Assembly (NCBI GenBank): GCA_004299845.1
Contig: CP036201.1
Location: forward strand, 744,001 to 808,000
Reading direction: 5' to 3'
Length of the DNA stretch: 64,000 bases
Source of the DNA: Verrucomicrobia bacterium S94
Lineage (GTDB): Bacteria > Verrucomicrobiota > Kiritimatiellia > Kiritimatiellales > Pontiellaceae
The notes beneath the pieces are model-generated. The model searched no databases and had not been told where the DNA came from. It worked only from the letters and a program-made list of their open reading frames with translations. How positions within the stretch are numbered: position 1 is the stretch's first letter; the number at the start of each line of letters is the position of its first letter. This document shows positions 7,668-15,759 of the stretch, piece by piece. The position numbers were made by a program, and so were the translations under genes.

Positions 7668-9101
7668 ATGGAACGGATAGATCAAAAGAGGATGACGGCT
7701 TCATTGCCGCCGGAACGGGTATTGCAGTTTGGAGAGGGCAATTTTCTGCGGGCGTTTATCGACTGGATGTTCCACCGCATGAACGAGAGCGGTGTGTTCG
7801 GCGGAAGCGCTGTGGTGGTTCAGCCGCTGGAAAACGGTCTGGTTGAAAAGCTGAATGATCAGAAAGGCCTTTATACACTTTATCTGCGGGGAATTCAGAA
7901 TGGTGAACAGGTGGACTCTCATGAAGTGATCAGTTCGATCAGCCGGGGAATCAATCCTTATTCCGACTGGGAAGGTTTTCTGGAAACGGCGGCCAATCCG
8001 GATATGCGTTTTGTGGTTTCGAATACGACGGAAGCGGGCATTGCCTATCAGCGTATGGAACCACCGGATTCCTGTCCTGCATCCTTTCCGGCAAAACTGA
8101 CCGCCTGGCTCGTCCGGCGCTTTGAACTGCTTGGCGGCACTGCTGATTCCGCGATGATTTTCATGCCCTGCGAACTGATCAACTATAACGGCCGTAAATT
8201 GAAGGAGTGCATTCTGAAGCATTCTGCGGACTGGAAGCTGGGCGGGGACTTTGATGCCTGGATTGAAAACGACTGTATTTTTCTCAGTACGCTGGTGGAC
8301 CGTATTGTGCCGGGATATCCCGGCGATGAAGCGGAATCGATGATAAGTCAGCTGGGTTATTCGGACGATCTGATCTGTACCGGAGAAATTTTTCATCTGC
8401 TGGTGATTGAAGGGCCTGAGGAGTTGAAAGCCGAGTTGCCGTTTCATAAGGCGGGATTGAATGCAGTCTGGACGGACGACATGCAGCCGTACCGGAATCT
8501 GAAGGTCAGTATTCTGAACGGTGCTCATACATCGAGTGTGCTGGCGGCCTATCTGGGCGGTCTGGATCTTGTACGTGAGATGGTGGAGGACGGGCTTTTC
8601 GGAAGATACGTGCAGGCGGTTCTGTTTAATGAGATTATTCCGACGCTGGATGTGGAGCGGGAAGAAGCGAAGGTCTATGCGGGGGCGGTACTGGAACGGT
8701 TTAGAAATCCGTTTATTCGGCACGAGCTGCTTTCCATCAGTCTGAATTCGGTTTCAAAATGGAAAGTGCGCGTCTTACCGTCGGTAAAAAACTATATCGT
8801 GAAATTCGGCGAAGTACCTTCACTACTGGCTTTTTCCATGGCGGCGCTGATTGCCTTTTATAAAGGAGATCTGCGGGACGGGTATGAACCGAATGATGAT
8901 CCGGCGGTTCTCGAATTTTTCCAAACGGCCTGGTCGGGGCCTGAGGTGGTTGCGCGGGTGCTGGAACATACGGATTTCTGGGGCGAGGATCTTACGGCAC
9001 TGCCGGGGTTCGAGCTGGAGGTTTCAAAAGCGCTGGGCCGGATGCTGCATGGTGGTATGCGTAAAGCGGTAAAAGACTGGTTGGATCATGAAGACGCTTA
9101 A
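7668..9101 (+). CDS. uxaB: Tagaturonate reductase (altronate oxidoreductase)
   Basis: NAD-dependent reduction of D-tagaturonate to D-altronate, in the galacturonate branch that leads to 2-keto-3-deoxygluconate. The ~477-residue protein belongs to the mannitol dehydrogenase/polyol long-chain family: N-terminal VLQFGEGNFLRAFIDWMF nucleotide-binding strand, VVSNTTEAGIAY, MPCELINYNGRKLKECIL and the central KVSILNGAHTSSVLAAYLGG block with its catalytic Lys/Asn/His residues. The start at 7668 is preferred over an in-frame start 51 bases earlier because AAGGACAAGAGGG lies directly before it. Its 3' end overlaps uxaA by 14 bases, so the two are translationally coupled. No uronate isomerase (uxaC) is nearby. 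Confidence 0.9.
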   Translation: MERIDQKRMTASLPPERVLQFGEGNFLRAFIDWMFHRMNESGVFGGSAVVVQPLENGLVEKLNDQKGLYTLYLRGIQNGEQVDSHEVISSISRGINPYSDWEGFLETAANPDMRFVVSNTTEAGIAYQRMEPPDSCPASFPAKLTAWLVRRFELLGGTADSAMIFMPCELINYNGRKLKECILKHSADWKLGGDFDAWIENDCIFLSTLVDRIVPGYPGDEAESMISQLGYSDDLICTGEIFHLLVIEGPEELKAELPFHKAGLNAVWTDDMQPYRNLKVSILNGAHTSSVLAAYLGGLDLVREMVEDGLFGRYVQAVLFNEIIPTLDVEREEAKVYAGAVLERFRNPFIRHELLSISLNSVSKWKVRVLPSVKNYIVKFGEVPSLLAFSMAALIAFYKGDLRDGYEPNDDPAVLEFFQTAWSGPEVVARVLEHTDFWGEDLTALPGFELEVSKALGRMLHGGMRKAVKDWLDHEDA

Positions 9102-10407
9102 AATCAATGAACGCGATAACGTCGCCGTCGTCATTTCCGACGATTCGGATAAAATTCCGAGAGGGCATAAAACAGCCCTGGTTCCGATTGGAAAAGGAGA
9201 GGCAGTCATTAAATACGGCTTCCCGATCGGTTATGCGACTGAGGCGATTGCAGCCGGCGACTGGGTGCATGATCATAATGTAAAGACCGGGTTGTCCGGG
9301 GTTCAGGCATATACGTATGAACCGGACTTCCAGCCGCTGGAGCGTATTGCGGATGGGAAAACCTTTATGGGGTATCCTCGGGCCAACGGGGATGTCGGGA
9401 TACGTAATGAACTCTGGATTGTACCGACGGTTGGATGTGTGAACGGACTGGCGGAAAAGGCGGCGGCGCGGCTTTGTGCAGAAGGTTTGCCGGATAACGT
9501 GGATGATGTGGTCGTTCTGGCACATCCGTACGGCTGTTCCCAGCTGGGGGATGATCATGAAGCTTCGCGGGCGATTCTTTCGGCATTGGTAAAGCATCCG
9601 AATGCCGGAGGTGTGCTGGTGGTTGGTCTGGGATGCGAAAACAACACCATGAAAGAATTCCGGGAACTGATCGGGGAGGTGGATGAGCGCCGTGTCAAAT
9701 TTCTGGTAACGCAGGCGGTGGAGGATGAGCTGGAAGAATGTGGGAAACGGCTGCATGAACTGTGCGAAACGGCGGCGGAGGATCGGCGCGAGCCGTTACC
9801 GGTTTCCAGACTCCGGATCGGATTGAAGTGCGGCGGGTCGGATGCTTTTTCCGGCCTGACGGCCAATGCACTGGTAGGCGCGGCTTCGGACCGTTTGATT
9901 GCGCGCGGTGGATCCGCGGTACTGACCGAGATTCCGGAAGCGTTCGGGGCTGAAACCATACTGTTCAACCGGGCCGAGGATGAGCAGGTATTTCAGGATG
10001 CGGTTGATGTGGTGAACGATTTTAAAACCTATTTTCTCTCGCACGGTGAACCGGTGGGGGAAAATCCGTCGCCGGGTAATAAAGCCGGCGGGATTACGAC
10101 ACTTGAAGATAAATCGCTCGGCTGTGTGCAGAAGGGCGGAACTGCACCGTTGAGTGATGTGCTGCGGTACGGTGCGCGGATTCGGAAAAACGGGCTGACC
10201 CTGCTGGAGGGTCCCGGTAATGACATTGTAGCCGTCACTGCGCTGGCTGCTGCCGGCTGCCATATGGTGCTGTTTACTACAGGACGGGGTACTCCATTGG
10301 GCGGACCGGTTCCGGTGGTGAAGATTTCTTCCAATTCGGTGCTCGCTGAGCGGAAGAAAAACTGGATCGATTTCAATGCAGGTGTGCTGTTGGAGGGGCT
10401 GAAATGA
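9088..10407 (+). CDS. uxaA: Altronate dehydratase, main part (frameshifted near the C-terminus)
   Basis: Dehydrates D-altronate to 2-keto-3-deoxygluconate, directly after UxaB. The N-terminus carries the SAF-like domain (LKINERDNVAVVI ... IPRGHKTALVPIGKGEAVIKYG). The core has YPRANGDVGIRNELWIVPTVGCVN, HPYGCSQLGDDHE, GLGCENNT and the LKCGGSDAFSGLTANALVG block expected of UxaA. The protein stops after NWIDFNAGVLLEGLK, about 40 residues short of the family end. The missing tail is encoded at once in the -1 frame (10404-10526) and would be restored by one extra A in the AAA at 10402-10404. This is probably a sequence error; a natural ATGA-overlap split is the alternative. Confidence 0.9.
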   Translation: MKTLKINERDNVAVVISDDSDKIPRGHKTALVPIGKGEAVIKYGFPIGYATEAIAAGDWVHDHNVKTGLSGVQAYTYEPDFQPLERIADGKTFMGYPRANGDVGIRNELWIVPTVGCVNGLAEKAAARLCAEGLPDNVDDVVVLAHPYGCSQLGDDHEASRAILSALVKHPNAGGVLVVGLGCENNTMKEFRELIGEVDERRVKFLVTQAVEDELEECGKRLHELCETAAEDRREPLPVSRLRIGLKCGGSDAFSGLTANALVGAASDRLIARGGSAVLTEIPEAFGAETILFNRAEDEQVFQDAVDVVNDFKTYFLSHGEPVGENPSPGNKAGGITTLEDKSLGCVQKGGTAPLSDVLRYGARIRKNGLTLLEGPGNDIVAVTALAAAGCHMVLFTTGRGTPLGGPVPVVKISSNSVLAERKKNWIDFNAGVLLEGLK

Positions 10408-10526
10408 CTCCGGTTGGTAACGAATTTTTTGATTATCTGGTCGATGTGGCCTCAGGACGTAAAACGCGGTCGGAAGAAAACGGGTATCGTGATTTTGCCA
10501 TTTGGAAACAGGGGGTGACGTTGTGA
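10404..10526 (+). CDS. uxaA: Altronate dehydratase C-terminal fragment (frameshift remainder)
   Basis: Forty residues that match the end of UxaA family proteins (FFDYLVDVASGRKTRSEENG, then YRDFAIWKQGVTL). It starts with an ATG overlapping the stop of the preceding part (ATGA). A stand-alone 40-residue tail has no known function, so I read it as the separated C-terminus of uxaA. Its TGA overlaps the ATG of the GH2 gene (TGATG), which shows the operon is tightly packed and translationally coupled. Confidence 0.75.
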   Translation: MTPVGNEFFDYLVDVASGRKTRSEENGYRDFAIWKQGVTL

Positions 10527-13306
10527 TGAGAGGGATACTGGTTGCATTGAGTTCATGGATCGCATTCAGTGCTGCAGCACAGCACGCTGAGCGGGTTTAT
10601 CTGAGCGGTAAAGGGCCGTCGGATGCGGTCGAGTGGGATTTCTTCTGTTCCAAGGGTCGGAAGAGCGGGGAGTGGACGAAGATTCCGGTGCCGTCGAACT
10701 GGGAGCAGCAGGGGTTCGGCGCATACAATTATGGCCATGAACCGGCCGCGGAAAAAGCGGACGAAACGGGCCGCTATAAGACCACTTTTTTTGCTCCGAA
10801 GGAGTGGAAAGATAAACATGTGCGTCTGGTGTTTGAAGGGTCCATGACGCAGACCGAGGTGACGATTAACGGTAAGCAGGCCGGGTTCCCGAATTATGGC
10901 GGCTATCTTCCGTTCCGCTATATTCTGGATAAAACCAAGCTTAAATACGGCGAGGAAAATGTTCTTGAAGTGCTGGTAAAGAAGAAACCGGACAACGACA
11001 GCCTGGATCAGGCGGAGCGTAAGGCGGATTTCTGGGTATTCGGCGGGATCTACCGTCCGGTTTATCTGGAAGTGCTTCCGCGTGAATTTGTGAACCGGGT
11101 AGCGATTGATGCGCGGATGGACGGATCGTTCAGAATGGATGTATTTCCGCAGGTGCAGCAGCCTACCAAATTCCGTGAGGAGTTTAAGGAATACGTGGAT
11201 GAACTCACTGCGCAGATCCAGACGCTGGACGGGGAGAATGTCGGAAAGCCGATGATCGCCCCCATTTATGGTTCGGCCGGACGCATACGCCTTGAAAACC
11301 ACATTAAAAAACCGTCGCTGTGGTCGCCGGAACATCCGAATCTGTATCAGGTAAAACTGACGATGAAACACAAGGGGAAGGTGCTGTCGACAACGGTTGA
11401 ACGTTTCGGTTTCCGGACGTTTGAACATCGGCTGGGCGATGGACTTTATCTGAATGGCAAACGTATTCTGATCAAAGGGGTGAACCGCAATGTGTTTGAT
11501 CCGCAGCATGGGCGGGCGATTGATGCGGAGCGGGTCTGGCGCGAAGCGTGTGAGATCAAGGCGATGAATGCCAACCTGGTACGTTCCCATATGCCGCCGA
11601 CGATGGAGTTTATGAGGGCGTGTGATGAGCTGGGTCTGATGGTGATTACGGAGCTGTGCAACTGGCATGATCCGGTGATTGATACGCCGATTGCACGTAA
11701 TCTGGTGTATGAGCTGGTTACAACCTATCAGAATCATCCGTCGGTGATTATCTGGGCGAACGGCAATGAAAACGGGTTTAATCTGGAAGTGGATGAACTG
11801 TATCATCTTTACGATCTGCAGAATCGTCCGATCATTCATCCATGGGCTTATTTTGAGGGGATGAATACCAAGCATTATCCGGACTGGAAGGAATTCCAGC
11901 TGCGCCTGAGTCATGATAAGGTTTATCTGCCGACCGAGTTTCTGCATGGTCTTTATGATGGAGGTCACGGGGCCGGACTGCAGGATTACTGGGATGCAAT
12001 TAAAGCTTCGCCGATCGCGGCCGGCGGGGTGCTCTGGTGCTGGGCCGATGCGGCGATTGCCCGTACAGACCGGGAGGGAATGCTGGATACCGACGGCAAT
12101 CATTCGGCGGATGGTATTGTCGGTCCGAACGGAGAGAAGGAGGCCAGCTATTATTCCATTCGTGAAATCTGGTCACCGATACAAATTGCCATGAAAAGTT
12201 TGCCGGATAATTTCAGCGGAAAAATCCCGCTGGAAAACCGGTTTTATGAAACCCGCCTGGATGCCTGTTCGTTTGAGTGGAAACTTGTGAATCATACCGG
12301 ACCGTTTGAAGAAACACAGAGCAGTGTGCAGGCCGAAGGACGGGTGACAGGACCGAAAATAAAACCTGGAAAAACGGGGATGCTGAAACTGCGGCTTCCG
12401 GAGAATTGGAAAAAGGCTACGGCACTAGAACTGCGAGCATTCAGTTCCGGCGGACGGGAAATTATGCAGTGGGCCTGGCCGATCCGTTCCCCGGAAATTA
12501 AAGGTGCCGAAGCTGTCGTGCGGCAGGCTGATGACAATCCGTTCGAGATTACAGCCGGTACAACTACCTGGAAATTTTCTCCCGAAACCGGACAGTTGCT
12601 GAACTGCAGTGCCGAAGGATTCGGCCGGGGCCCCGTACTTTATGCGGGCACGCTGGATGGCGCTTTGGAATTTTCCTGTGTCTGGAAAACCTCGGTTGCG
12701 AAAAAGAACAATACCGTTGTCATTCGTTCGGTCAGCGAAGATGCGTCATTCAGCTGGACGGTTCTTCCGGATGGTTCGGCGGTGCTGGATTATGATTTTT
12801 CGGCTCCGACTAACGAACTGGTGTATGCCGCAATCGGGTTTGATCTGGAAGAAGCCGCGGTGGCTTCGAAGCGGTGGCTGGGGCAGGGCCCGGACCGTAT
12901 CTGGGGCAACCGGCTGCGCGGTCCGCAGTTCGGGCTGTGGGAAAATGAATATAACGATCATGTTGTCGGTGTGAACTGGGGCGAAACGCCCTTTAAAGGC
13001 ATTTTCGGAAATGTCGACTGGATGCAGCTGAATCTGAAATCCGGAAAGACGCTGGTAGCCGATACGGATTATGCGGCGGTCGGTGTGCTGCGTCCGGCCA
13101 ATGCGGAGGGCGAGCGGAATAAACACGGGCCGACCAGTCCGGTGCATGCATGGTGGCATTACCCGGAATCCGGCGGTTTGTATCTGTTCCATAAACTTCC
13201 CGGGACGGGAACCAAATTCGCCAACGCGTGGGAGCTGGGACCGCAAGGAAATGTGACTGTACTCAAAAGAACAATTGCCGGCCGGATACAATTGATGGTT
13301 AAATAA
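10526..13306 (+). CDS. GH2 family beta-galactosidase-like glycoside hydrolase, secreted
   Basis: Predicted 926-residue exo-hydrolase of family GH2, probably removing beta-linked galactose. It has a signal peptide (about residues 1-19, ending SAAAQ). The order of domains is a jelly-roll sugar-binding domain (VPSNWEQQGFGAYNYG, VRLVFEGSMTQTEVTING), an immunoglobulin-like domain ending in VERFGFRTFE, and a TIM barrel starting LYLNGKRILIKGVNRN. The acid/base Glu is in IIWANGNENG and the likely nucleophile in YLPTEFLHGLYDGGH. A C-terminal beta-sandwich follows (LGQGPDRIWGNRLRG, WWHYPESGG). The start at 10526 overlaps the preceding stop (TGATG); upstream non-ATG starts in this frame lack a signal peptide. 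It sits in an operon with uxaB-uxaA. GH2 also contains glucuronidases and mannosidases, so galactosidase is the likeliest but not the only activity. Confidence 0.87.
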   Translation: MRGILVALSSWIAFSAAAQHAERVYLSGKGPSDAVEWDFFCSKGRKSGEWTKIPVPSNWEQQGFGAYNYGHEPAAEKADETGRYKTTFFAPKEWKDKHVRLVFEGSMTQTEVTINGKQAGFPNYGGYLPFRYILDKTKLKYGEENVLEVLVKKKPDNDSLDQAERKADFWVFGGIYRPVYLEVLPREFVNRVAIDARMDGSFRMDVFPQVQQPTKFREEFKEYVDELTAQIQTLDGENVGKPMIAPIYGSAGRIRLENHIKKPSLWSPEHPNLYQVKLTMKHKGKVLSTTVERFGFRTFEHRLGDGLYLNGKRILIKGVNRNVFDPQHGRAIDAERVWREACEIKAMNANLVRSHMPPTMEFMRACDELGLMVITELCNWHDPVIDTPIARNLVYELVTTYQNHPSVIIWANGNENGFNLEVDELYHLYDLQNRPIIHPWAYFEGMNTKHYPDWKEFQLRLSHDKVYLPTEFLHGLYDGGHGAGLQDYWDAIKASPIAAGGVLWCWADAAIARTDREGMLDTDGNHSADGIVGPNGEKEASYYSIREIWSPIQIAMKSLPDNFSGKIPLENRFYETRLDACSFEWKLVNHTGPFEETQSSVQAEGRVTGPKIKPGKTGMLKLRLPENWKKATALELRAFSSGGREIMQWAWPIRSPEIKGAEAVVRQADDNPFEITAGTTTWKFSPETGQLLNCSAEGFGRGPVLYAGTLDGALEFSCVWKTSVAKKNNTVVIRSVSEDASFSWTVLPDGSAVLDYDFSAPTNELVYAAIGFDLEEAAVASKRWLGQGPDRIWGNRLRGPQFGLWENEYNDHVVGVNWGETPFKGIFGNVDWMQLNLKSGKTLVADTDYAAVGVLRPANAEGERNKHGPTSPVHAWWHYPESGGLYLFHKLPGTGTKFANAWELGPQGNVTVLKRTIAGRIQLMVK

Positions 13307-13336
13307 TTACCCATTAGAATTCATTCGGAGGGGATT

Positions 13337-15208
13337 ATGAAAAATGAGAATAATAGAGGGATCTCAAAAGGAGCGCCGAGCGGTTTTCTTATTAGTATAA
13401 TCGTTCATGCTGCGGCATTTATGCTGGCCGGATTGCTGGTGGTCTTTTCGGTCACTCAGAAAGAAGAGAAAAAATTCGTGCCGCCCAAACCGGTTGACCG
13501 TCCGAAGATGAAACTGAAAAAGCCGAAGGTGAAGGTGAAAAAATCATCGAAACCGAAGGCGACCAACCGGATTGTTACCAAGGTGCAGAAAGCCAGTATG
13601 CCCGATATACAGCTTCCGGAACTGTCCGGAATCGGAGAGAACCTGAGCGGGGATATCGGCGGTTTTGAGATTATGCCGGATTTGGAATCGCTATCGGTAC
13701 TGGGAAGTTCGCAGTCAATCGGCAGCGACCTGGAAGGCACGTATTATGACCTGAAGCTGGATCGGCAGGGTCGGTTTATTTCCAACGATAAAGAGACTTT
13801 CCGGGCCAACATGATTGATTTTGTCCGGAAGGGCTGGAAGCCTTCGGTGCTGTCGAAATTTTATCGTGCGCCGAAAAAGATTTATGCGACTTCTCTGATT
13901 GTTCCGACAACGCAGTCGTCCATTGCGCCGGCCGCTTTCGGCGACCGCGATGCCAGTGGGGCCCAGTGGATGGTGCATTATAAAGGCCAGCTGGTCCATG
14001 CGGAAGGCATTACGTTCCGCTTCTGGGCGGCGGCCGATGAAACACTGCTGGTCCGGGTGGATGGAAAAATTGTGGTGGGTGCAAAATGGGCGAATACAGA
14101 TACCGGGTGGTCCAATGTTGAACCGGATACCGTGACACCGTTCTGGCAGAGTTCATCCATGGATTCCTACCGGTTTATTCTGGGGAACAGCCGGGCTGCT
14201 GTGGGGGACTGGATTACGCTGGAACCGGGCGTTCCGCTTGATCTGGAAATCATCATCGGTGATAACGGAGGTAAGGCCAGTTTCTTCCTCGCCGTAGAAG
14301 AAAAAGGGGTGGAGTACCCGAAAAGCAAGCAGGGTGGTCCGATTCTTCCGGTGTTTAAAACGGCTCCGATTTCCCGTGATATGATGGATATCATTTATAA
14401 GGATCTGGTTGAAGGCGAGGTGAGCCTGACCGACGGACCTGTATTCAATGACTATGCCGGCGGTTCTGCTGAAATGAGTCCGGAACCGGCTCAGGCCGCG
14501 AATCCGGTGCCGGTTGAGCCGAATCTTCCGGAGTCGGATGTCGCCACCTGGGAGCTGCAGGATGGTACCGCTTTCGAGGCCGAGCTGGTGAATGTGATGG
14601 CCGGTACGGCTGTTTTTAAGAATGCACGGAATAAGGCGGTGAAGGTGCCGCTTGAAAAGCTGACCGAGCTCAGTCTGCGGAATGTGGAGCTTTCTCTCCC
14701 GCCGGAATTCGACATTAATTTTGTGCGGGACAGTAATCAGAAGACGTTTGCGATGGACAGTTATGATGCGGATAATATACGGCCGCCCGAACAGCGCTGT
14801 TATTATGGGTTCCGGCTGAAACAGGTCGGCACCGGAGATTATCCTTATCGTGTAAACGCCGAGATGTTTGTGATTGGTCAGGAAAGGCTGGGTACAAAAT
14901 ATATTCTGCTGGACCGGCAGGAGACGTCGTTTATTCCTACCCGGGAAAATAAGAAATCGTACAGTTTTAAGAGCGGACGCGAAGTGGTACTTCAGAATTA
15001 TGAAGTGGAAGGAGAACCGCGTGGCGAAAAATATGCCGGTTATCTGGTGGTTCTGACGGATGAGCGGGGCCGGGAAATCGGTTACAGCACTTCGGATGAG
15101 TGGCTGTATGAAAATCTGGATAATCTGAAACGGCAGAAACCGGGAAATTATATCAATAAGCAGTGTGAACGTGTTTTCCCGACGCGGCCTCCGGCTACAC
15201 TTTATTAA
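13337..15208 (+). CDS. TonB-like N-terminus fused to PA14-like and SHD1 domains
   Basis: A 623-residue protein of unusual layout. Residues 16-40 form one membrane segment in a TonB-like context (SGFLISIIVHAAAFMLAG), followed by a Pro/Lys-rich spacer (about 46-80). Residues ~185-325 look like a PA14-type beta sandwich (WMVHYKGQLVHAEGITFRFW, DETLLVRVDGKIVV). Residues ~403-455 resemble SHD1 (WELQDGTAFEAELVNVMAG, VKVPLEKLTEL). The last ~170 residues match the protein at 1-672. There is no TonB C-terminal domain, so it is not an ordinary TonB. I infer an inner-membrane-anchored periplasmic protein that may bind glycan or span the envelope. It begins 31 bases after the GH2 gene with GGAGGGG upstream, so it belongs to the same operon. 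Function unknown. Confidence 0.75.
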   Translation: MKNENNRGISKGAPSGFLISIIVHAAAFMLAGLLVVFSVTQKEEKKFVPPKPVDRPKMKLKKPKVKVKKSSKPKATNRIVTKVQKASMPDIQLPELSGIGENLSGDIGGFEIMPDLESLSVLGSSQSIGSDLEGTYYDLKLDRQGRFISNDKETFRANMIDFVRKGWKPSVLSKFYRAPKKIYATSLIVPTTQSSIAPAAFGDRDASGAQWMVHYKGQLVHAEGITFRFWAAADETLLVRVDGKIVVGAKWANTDTGWSNVEPDTVTPFWQSSSMDSYRFILGNSRAAVGDWITLEPGVPLDLEIIIGDNGGKASFFLAVEEKGVEYPKSKQGGPILPVFKTAPISRDMMDIIYKDLVEGEVSLTDGPVFNDYAGGSAEMSPEPAQAANPVPVEPNLPESDVATWELQDGTAFEAELVNVMAGTAVFKNARNKAVKVPLEKLTELSLRNVELSLPPEFDINFVRDSNQKTFAMDSYDADNIRPPEQRCYYGFRLKQVGTGDYPYRVNAEMFVIGQERLGTKYILLDRQETSFIPTRENKKSYSFKSGREVVLQNYEVEGEPRGEKYAGYLVVLTDERGREIGYSTSDEWLYENLDNLKRQKPGNYINKQCERVFPTRPPATLY

Positions 15209-15220
15209 TGTCCTGCAAGG

Positions 15221-15616
15221 ATGTTGTGTGATGCCGGGCTGGATCTGAATGCTTTGAATGCCGAACAGCAGGAGGCTTATGCTCGGCTGGGCAGGGTCCT
15301 TGATCAGCATAAGTATGTTCCGGTGGAGCGGTTGCAGATTATTAAATGTGAGGTGCCGGTGAGACCGGGGCGGAAAAGCCGGCTTTCCTGTAAAGTCTAC
15401 CCGTCCAATGCAATGCGCAACGGGGTGATTTGGGAAAGTACTGACCCGGAGATTGCCGCGGTGGATAAGTTCGGGGTGCTGCATGCGCATCAGCCCGGTA
15501 AGGTTAAGGTGAATGCCTATTCCTGGGATGATGCAAAACCTTCGGCTAAAAATGAAGGTGAGACCTATCTCCGGGACGGGATCCAAAGTTCCGTAACCGT
15601 AGCGATCGAAGAATGA
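15221..15616 (+). CDS. Orphan Big_2 (bacterial Ig-like) domain protein or remnant
   Basis: Encodes 131 residues. After a short helical segment (LNALNAEQQEAYARLGRVL) it shows a Big_2-like Ig domain: RPGRKSRLSCKVYPSNA, then VIWESTDPEIAAVDKFGVL, AHQPGKVKVNAYS and a final VTVAIEE strand. Such domains normally sit at the ends of secreted enzymes or adhesins, yet here there is no signal peptide. The AAGG upstream touches the ATG, too close for normal initiation. No stop-free extension exists in this frame before 15209. It may be a small lone protein or the 3' remnant of a lost secreted enzyme. It follows the TonB-like/SHD1 gene by 12 bases. Confidence 0.5.
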   Translation: MLCDAGLDLNALNAEQQEAYARLGRVLDQHKYVPVERLQIIKCEVPVRPGRKSRLSCKVYPSNAMRNGVIWESTDPEIAAVDKFGVLHAHQPGKVKVNAYSWDDAKPSAKNEGETYLRDGIQSSVTVAIEE

Positions 15617-15759
15617 ACTCGGGGCGCGTACATTGTAGCAGAGTGGAAATGTGTTATTTAGAAAATTTGGACAGAAAAAAACAACCAATATGCCCAGTGA
15701 CAGTCGTTTTCATAACTGAGATATTGTTCGTTGCCTGAACCGTTTGAAAGGATGAAATT

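Noticed and set aside
10553-12103. 516-codon minus-strand frame across the GH2 gene
   Set aside because: Antisense to a well-supported glycoside hydrolase; the translation is rich in His, Arg and Ile with no domain.
13337-13600. A true TonB protein
   Set aside because: The N-terminus is TonB-like, but no TonB C-terminal domain is present and no ExbB/ExbD genes adjoin it.
13337-15616. Ig-like frame at 15221 as the continuation of the TonB-like/SHD1 protein through a frameshift
   Set aside because: The SHD1 protein ends with the same C-terminal motif as its paralogue at 1-672, so its stop is genuine and the Ig-like frame is separate.
14153-15688. 511-codon minus-strand frame
   Set aside because: Antisense to the TonB-like/SHD1 gene and the Ig-like frame; no family features.
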